39,287 nt of DNA, from assembly GCA_024399535.1 (NCBI GenBank), contig JAKSNU010000011.1:1-39287 (forward strand). Direction: 5' to 3'. The notes below the pieces were generated by a model. That model was not told the DNA's origin. It saw only the letters and a program-made list of their open reading frames with translations, and did not search any database. This DNA is from Paludibacteraceae bacterium (GTDB taxonomy: Bacteria > Bacteroidota > Bacteroidia > Bacteroidales > Paludibacteraceae). Position numbers and translations under genes: made by a program. Below are positions 36,685-39,287 of the stretch, one piece after another. Each line of letters begins with the position of its first letter. Position 1 is the stretch's first letter.

Positions 36685-36993
36685 CTAATTTGTGGTGATG
36701 CTTCTCTCGTTGATAAATGACTTATGCTTGTCATACCAGCTGTTAAAGTCTGAAATAAAACAGTGCGTGTCTTTATCGGTCCGTATGTAAGCCAGTTGCA
36801 ACAGTTCTTTGCCTGCATCACTTTCCGGCTTTTGAGTTAGATACGTCTGACACTCATGTACTATATCGACTTCATCAAATTCATGGAGAATCCAGACAGA
36901 ACTTGGGATGATATTCTTGCCAGGGATGTCCAGAAAGAGCCTCCTCAGCCCACACTCTTTGAGTAAGGGTGGGGGGCTTACTTTCGTGAATGC
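36685..36993 (-). pseudogene. Truncated DDE-type transposase fragment
   Basis: An open minus-strand frame of 102 codons without a start codon, bounded by stops (TAA upstream at 36994-36996, TAG at 36685-36687). It reads like the middle of a Bacteroidetes transposase: CGLRRLFLDIPG, then HEFDEVDIVHECQTYLTQ (in place of the usual CQFHQ...YLT segment), PESDAGKELLQLAYIRTDKD and FNSWYDKHKSFINERS. In intact relatives NER(T/S) is followed by a YTHKRLRSAY-like segment, which is missing here, as are the N-terminus and most of the catalytic core. A shorter frame at 36621-36821 is this region read in another frame and is not a gene. Confidence 0.5.
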
Positions 36994-37077
36994 TTACCCC
37001 GATGTCCGTGTTTACTGGGCTCCGGGGAGGATTTTCATGCTGGTTTGAGTTTTACCGGACAGCAATATAATAAAATA

Positions 37078-38382
37078 TTATGCCGCACCTTTATTTGTCT
37101 TGCAGAACATGCCTTTCTTGACTTTTACTATGTAGCCTCTGATTGTCCAGTTGCTTATCATACTATTCAATCCGCTTGCGGATAACCCGTTTCTTTGGCG
37201 CATTGTTGCAACATCTTCTCTTGTGAACTGGCTGTCAAGGTATTTGAGCATATTGTCCGACCTTCCGCTGCATGTTGTCTCTTCTGCGTCTTCCTCCTTT
37301 TTCAACGCTTCTCCGAAAAATTCGTTTTTGCACCAAAGGTCATATTCCAGCGACCATTCGGCAAACTCCTCAATTGATTTGCTCCACTTGCAACCATCTG
37401 CTATATAGAGAATCATTGCTTTCCTGACAGCAATGGAAATTGCCCGTGGCACGTAAGTATCGTATATGTCGTTCTCGGTCAGCACCATAAGGTCATTGTA
37501 TTTGTCTGCCATTCGTTCTGCCATTTCGAGGGCTTCTTGGCAACTGTATCTGCCATTTGCGTTGTTCAGGTTATCTATATAGCGTTGCAGTTCGGCAGTA
37601 TAAGCTTGTTCGTCCACCTCCTTGAACTCATACCTAGGTTTCAACTGGCAACGTTGTTTAGGAATAGTGCAGAAATTGATGCGAGACACCGTGCCGTCCA
37701 ACACGCCATTGGCGAAAAACCTTCTTCCTCTTGCAATGGTGGATGAGGCATTCCAGCACCACTTGATTTTCACAACTGTTGATTCGGAGTTGTTCGACAC
37801 CCTTTCTTGTCCGTAATTTGCTGCATCAAATGCGAGACAGCATATTTTCATTGGGTCAACGCCTGCGCCCTGCAGTTGCTTCAGGGTGTCCAACTCGTCC
37901 ATGCTTGTGTAGGTAGTAGCTCCATCTGCCAGTCTCAGCCTTTTCACGAAAGCGGCATTGGTCATGTTTGCTTGCAGGTGTCGTATTACAAGTCCATCGG
38001 GCATTTCAGGCATTTCTTTTCTCGACTTGCAGCATTTGCAGGCATCGTGATATGCCTGTTCCATTTCGCGGTTCACCTTATCCTCAGCATCAATGTCTGC
38101 CATGATTCTGTTGATAGGGATGTTTACTGAATCCTTGCCGCTTGATTGTCTTGCAATCAGGGCGCATAGCAGGATTGGACTTTTGAAACGTCTGTCAGCC
38201 TCTTGAATCTCGACGTTACAAAGATGGGCTGCCAGTGCGGGGAACACAGCATTTGCAACTGCCGCATGAGTCACGTCAGGAACCTCCTGAAGCAACAGGC
38301 TTACCAGACTTGGCAATTCATTAGGCATCTCTGGTGGAAGATTTTTCACATTTTCATCAATGATTCTTTTTGAGTTTTTCAT
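37078..38382 (-). CDS. DUF3987 domain protein (mobile-element helicase/primase-like)
   Basis: 434 residues. Resembles DUF3987 proteins found on integrative and mobilisable elements of Bacteroidetes, where they sit with primases and relaxases. A P-loop-like segment ARQSSGKDS (Lys83) and a downstream TYTSMDELDTLKQ (Asp/Glu possibly Walker B) suggest an ATPase fold. The C-terminal 70 residues (FTREDVATMRQRNGLSASGLNSMI, then TIRGYIVKVKKGMF) look like a winged helix for DNA binding. Iteron-like repeats lie 185 bases upstream. No primase, integrase or mobilisation gene is present within the window, so it may be a remnant or the edge of an element continuing to the right. Confidence 0.78.
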   Translation of the reverse strand: MKNSKRIIDENVKNLPPEMPNELPSLVSLLLQEVPDVTHAAVANAVFPALAAHLCNVEIQEADRRFKSPILLCALIARQSSGKDSVNIPINRIMADIDAEDKVNREMEQAYHDACKCCKSRKEMPEMPDGLVIRHLQANMTNAAFVKRLRLADGATTYTSMDELDTLKQLQGAGVDPMKICCLAFDAANYGQERVSNNSESTVVKIKWCWNASSTIARGRRFFANGVLDGTVSRINFCTIPKQRCQLKPRYEFKEVDEQAYTAELQRYIDNLNNANGRYSCQEALEMAERMADKYNDLMVLTENDIYDTYVPRAISIAVRKAMILYIADGCKWSKSIEEFAEWSLEYDLWCKNEFFGEALKKEEDAEETTCSGRSDNMLKYLDSQFTREDVATMRQRNGLSASGLNSMISNWTIRGYIVKVKKGMFCKTNKGAA

Positions 38383-38514
38383 AAAAATAAATTTTTTGGT
38401 TTGCTTCTATTATAACAATAAACATATTTCTGTGATTTGAGAACTAAAAACCAACTATACAAAGCTCATGATCTGCAGTTCCTCCGCTCTGGTTCCGTTC
38501 TGTTTCTGCAATTT

Positions 38515-38533
38515 CTCCGCTCCAGGAGTGGAG
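38515..38533. repeat. 19-base palindrome
   Basis: CTCCGCTCC-A-GGAGTGGAG: nine paired positions (one G-T wobble in RNA terms) around a central A. Another CTCCGCTC lies at 38482-38489. Confidence 0.6.
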
Positions 38534-38566
38534 CCATAGTGGTTTATCAAAAATTTATCAACAAAG

Positions 38567-38599
38567 TATCGGTGGAGTATCGGTAGTGTATCGGTAGTG
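38567..38599 (+). repeat. Three tandem 11-base direct repeats (iteron-like)
   Basis: TATCGGTGGAG (38567-38577), TATCGGTAGTG (38578-38588), TATCGGTAGTG (38589-38599). The period is close to one DNA turn, so a protein could bind all three on the same face. Confidence 0.7.
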
Positions 38600-38792
38600 T
38601 TTTGATGGCGTTTGGTTAAACAGATGGGGGAAAACAGATACTCCTCTACTATAGTTATTTCCTTTTTTTTCTCGTTTTGCCATTTTTTGGCTTATTATTT
38701 TCGGCTGTTTGTGTTTATTTATGATTGGTTGTGATTTGTTAACTAAGTGCAGCTGTTTTATAGGAAATGTACAACTGAAATACTGAAGAGTG

Positions 38793-38859
38793 AAGTGAAG
38801 AGTTTTTTGCATTTAAATAGCAATGGTTCAGTGAATTGAGTTAAAAAAACTCTTCACTT
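38793..38859. repeat. 16-base perfect inverted repeat
   Basis: AAGTGAAGAGTTTTTT (38793-38808) and its exact complement at 38844-38859, separated by 35 bases. The right arm contains the stop codon of the small minus-strand ORF at 38854-39021; in that direction the far arm lacks a clear T-run end, so it is not an ordinary terminator. Confidence 0.7.
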
Positions 38860-39021
38860 GCTTTTCTGTGTTGAATTTGATAATGCCGAGGCTCTGGCTT
38901 CAAGAAGGTAATCTCTCTTCAATTTGCTCTTACCATCAACTTGGCAGTTCCTATCAAAAAGACTGGACAGACTGACATCTTCGGTTGACTCTTGCGACTC
39001 CAACAAACTCATTGGTCGCAT
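38854..39021 (-). CDS. Small hypothetical protein upstream of the DUF3987 gene
   Basis: 55 codons from ATG 39021 (MRPMSLLESQ); a second ATG at 39012 gives 52. Contains LSSLFDRNCQVDGKSKLKRD, then YLLEARASAL; hydrophilic, mixed charge, plausible helix. I do not recognise a family. It reads in the same direction as the DUF3987 gene 470 bases downstream, and could be a small accessory protein of the element or the remaining end of a longer broken gene (an in-frame TGA lies 21 bases before the first ATG). A 15-base palindrome (39049-39063) lies just upstream. Confidence 0.35.
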   Translation of the reverse strand: MRPMSLLESQESTEDVSLSSLFDRNCQVDGKSKLKRDYLLEARASALSNSTQKSK

Positions 39022-39048
39022 CTTAATCCATGCAAACCTTCATGCGGA

Positions 39049-39063
39049 AAAATTGACAATTTT
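39049..39063. repeat. 15-base palindrome
   Basis: AAAATTG-A-CAATTTT, 28 bases before the small ORF's ATG; possible operator. Confidence 0.4.
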
Positions 39064-39157
39064 GAAATGCTGATTATATCTAAGATATTGATTGCCTGTT
39101 ATTTAGTTGTTATCGGAATTTTAGATGGAAAAGCCGATTAATTTAGTTCAGTAATAA

Positions 39158-39189
39158 TTTGTCGGTCTGAAAAGATTTTGCTAAATTTG
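39158..39189 (+). promoter_or_regulatory. Rightward Bacteroidetes-type promoter at the window edge
   Basis: TTTG (39158-39161), 20-base spacer, TAAATTTG (39182-39189). Downstream, an ATG at 39273 (MKFDS...) could open a gene continuing outside the window; the frame is open back to 39213 without another start codon, so the true start is uncertain. Confidence 0.55.
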
Positions 39190-39287
39190 CAGCGTGAAAT
39201 CAATAAGGCTGAGACTTTAGAGTCACGGGCATAGTTCTTTCGGTACTCAAAGCGGCAGGTGTTACGGAAGAAATGAAATTTGATAGT

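Larger units (their letters stand above)
38383..38853. other. Non-coding region upstream of the DUF3987 gene, rich in repeats; possible origin
   Basis: AT-rich with a GC-richer island at 38480-38600. It contains a 19-base palindrome (38515-38533), three 11-base direct repeats (38567-38599) and the left arm of a 16-base inverted repeat (38793-38808). This combination (iterons, palindrome, AT-rich flank, replication-type protein next door) is what plasmid or element origins look like. No convincing gene; a minus-strand frame of 84 codons at 38558-38812 is low-complexity and runs through the repeats. Confidence 0.4.

Noticed and set aside
36621..36821. 66-codon minus-strand frame
   Set aside because: It overlaps the transposase remnant in a different frame and is not protein-like beyond it.
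36856..36966. 36-codon plus-strand frame (MYYIDFIKF... to PTLFE)
   Set aside because: Looks protein-like, but it is antisense to the transposase-like frame, which gives the more specific match; kept only as an alternative reading.
38558..38812. 84-codon minus-strand frame
   Set aside because: Low-complexity product; runs through the iteron-like repeats and one arm of the inverted repeat.
39190..39272. Possible riboswitch (CTGAGA in a leader, reminiscent of the TPP type)
   Set aside because: The other conserved blocks of a TPP riboswitch are not present.

Overview
The window comes from a bacterium of the phylum Bacteroidetes, most likely order Bacteroidales. The evidence is the TTTG-N20-TAnnTTTG type of promoter seen before many genes, the gene order of the cell-division cluster, paired methylmalonyl-CoA mutase subunits, and two proteins ending in type IX secretion (T9SS) sorting domains, one of type A and one of type B. 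Genus and species cannot be told from the sequence alone.

Left part (1-14.3 kb): a leftward promoter leaves the window. Then come adenine deaminase (leftward) and, divergent from it, a Sel1-repeat lipoprotein and a K+-dependent membrane pyrophosphatase (hppA) closed by a strong terminator. Facing it are mutB and mutA, the two subunits of methylmalonyl-CoA mutase (succinate/propionate metabolism). Next is a leftward operon made of ABC ATPase, ABC-2 type permease, HD-domain hydrolase and lpxK (lipid A 4'-kinase), joined by 4-bp overlaps. A secreted T9SS type B protein is divergent from this operon.

Middle (14.3-21.9 kb), all leftward: one transcription unit with a small lipoprotein, a T9SS type A subtilisin-like protease and glycyl-tRNA synthetase; and a translation-quality unit with rplY (L25), pth, an Hsp15-like S4 protein, a DUF3467 protein and tilS. 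The lipoprotein's C-terminal half resembles the propeptide of the protease encoded just downstream, so it may be a dedicated stand-alone inhibitor or chaperone. I consider this the most interesting system here.

Right part (21.9-36.5 kb), all leftward: a complete, compact dcw cluster, mraZ-rsmH-ftsL-ftsI-murE-mraY-murD-ftsW-murG-murC-ftsQ-ftsA-ftsZ, covering late cytoplasmic steps of peptidoglycan synthesis and the divisome (murF and ddl are absent). FtsA is strikingly degenerate in its nucleotide-binding motifs, FtsZ has a short tail and FtsI lacks a PASTA domain. Direct repeats at the mraZ promoter look like MraZ operators.

Far right (36.5-39.3 kb): mobile-DNA debris. It holds a truncated transposase, a DUF3987 (mobile-element helicase/primase-like) gene, three 11-bp iteron-like repeats, a palindrome, a 16-bp inverted repeat, a small unknown ORF, and a rightward promoter leaving the window.
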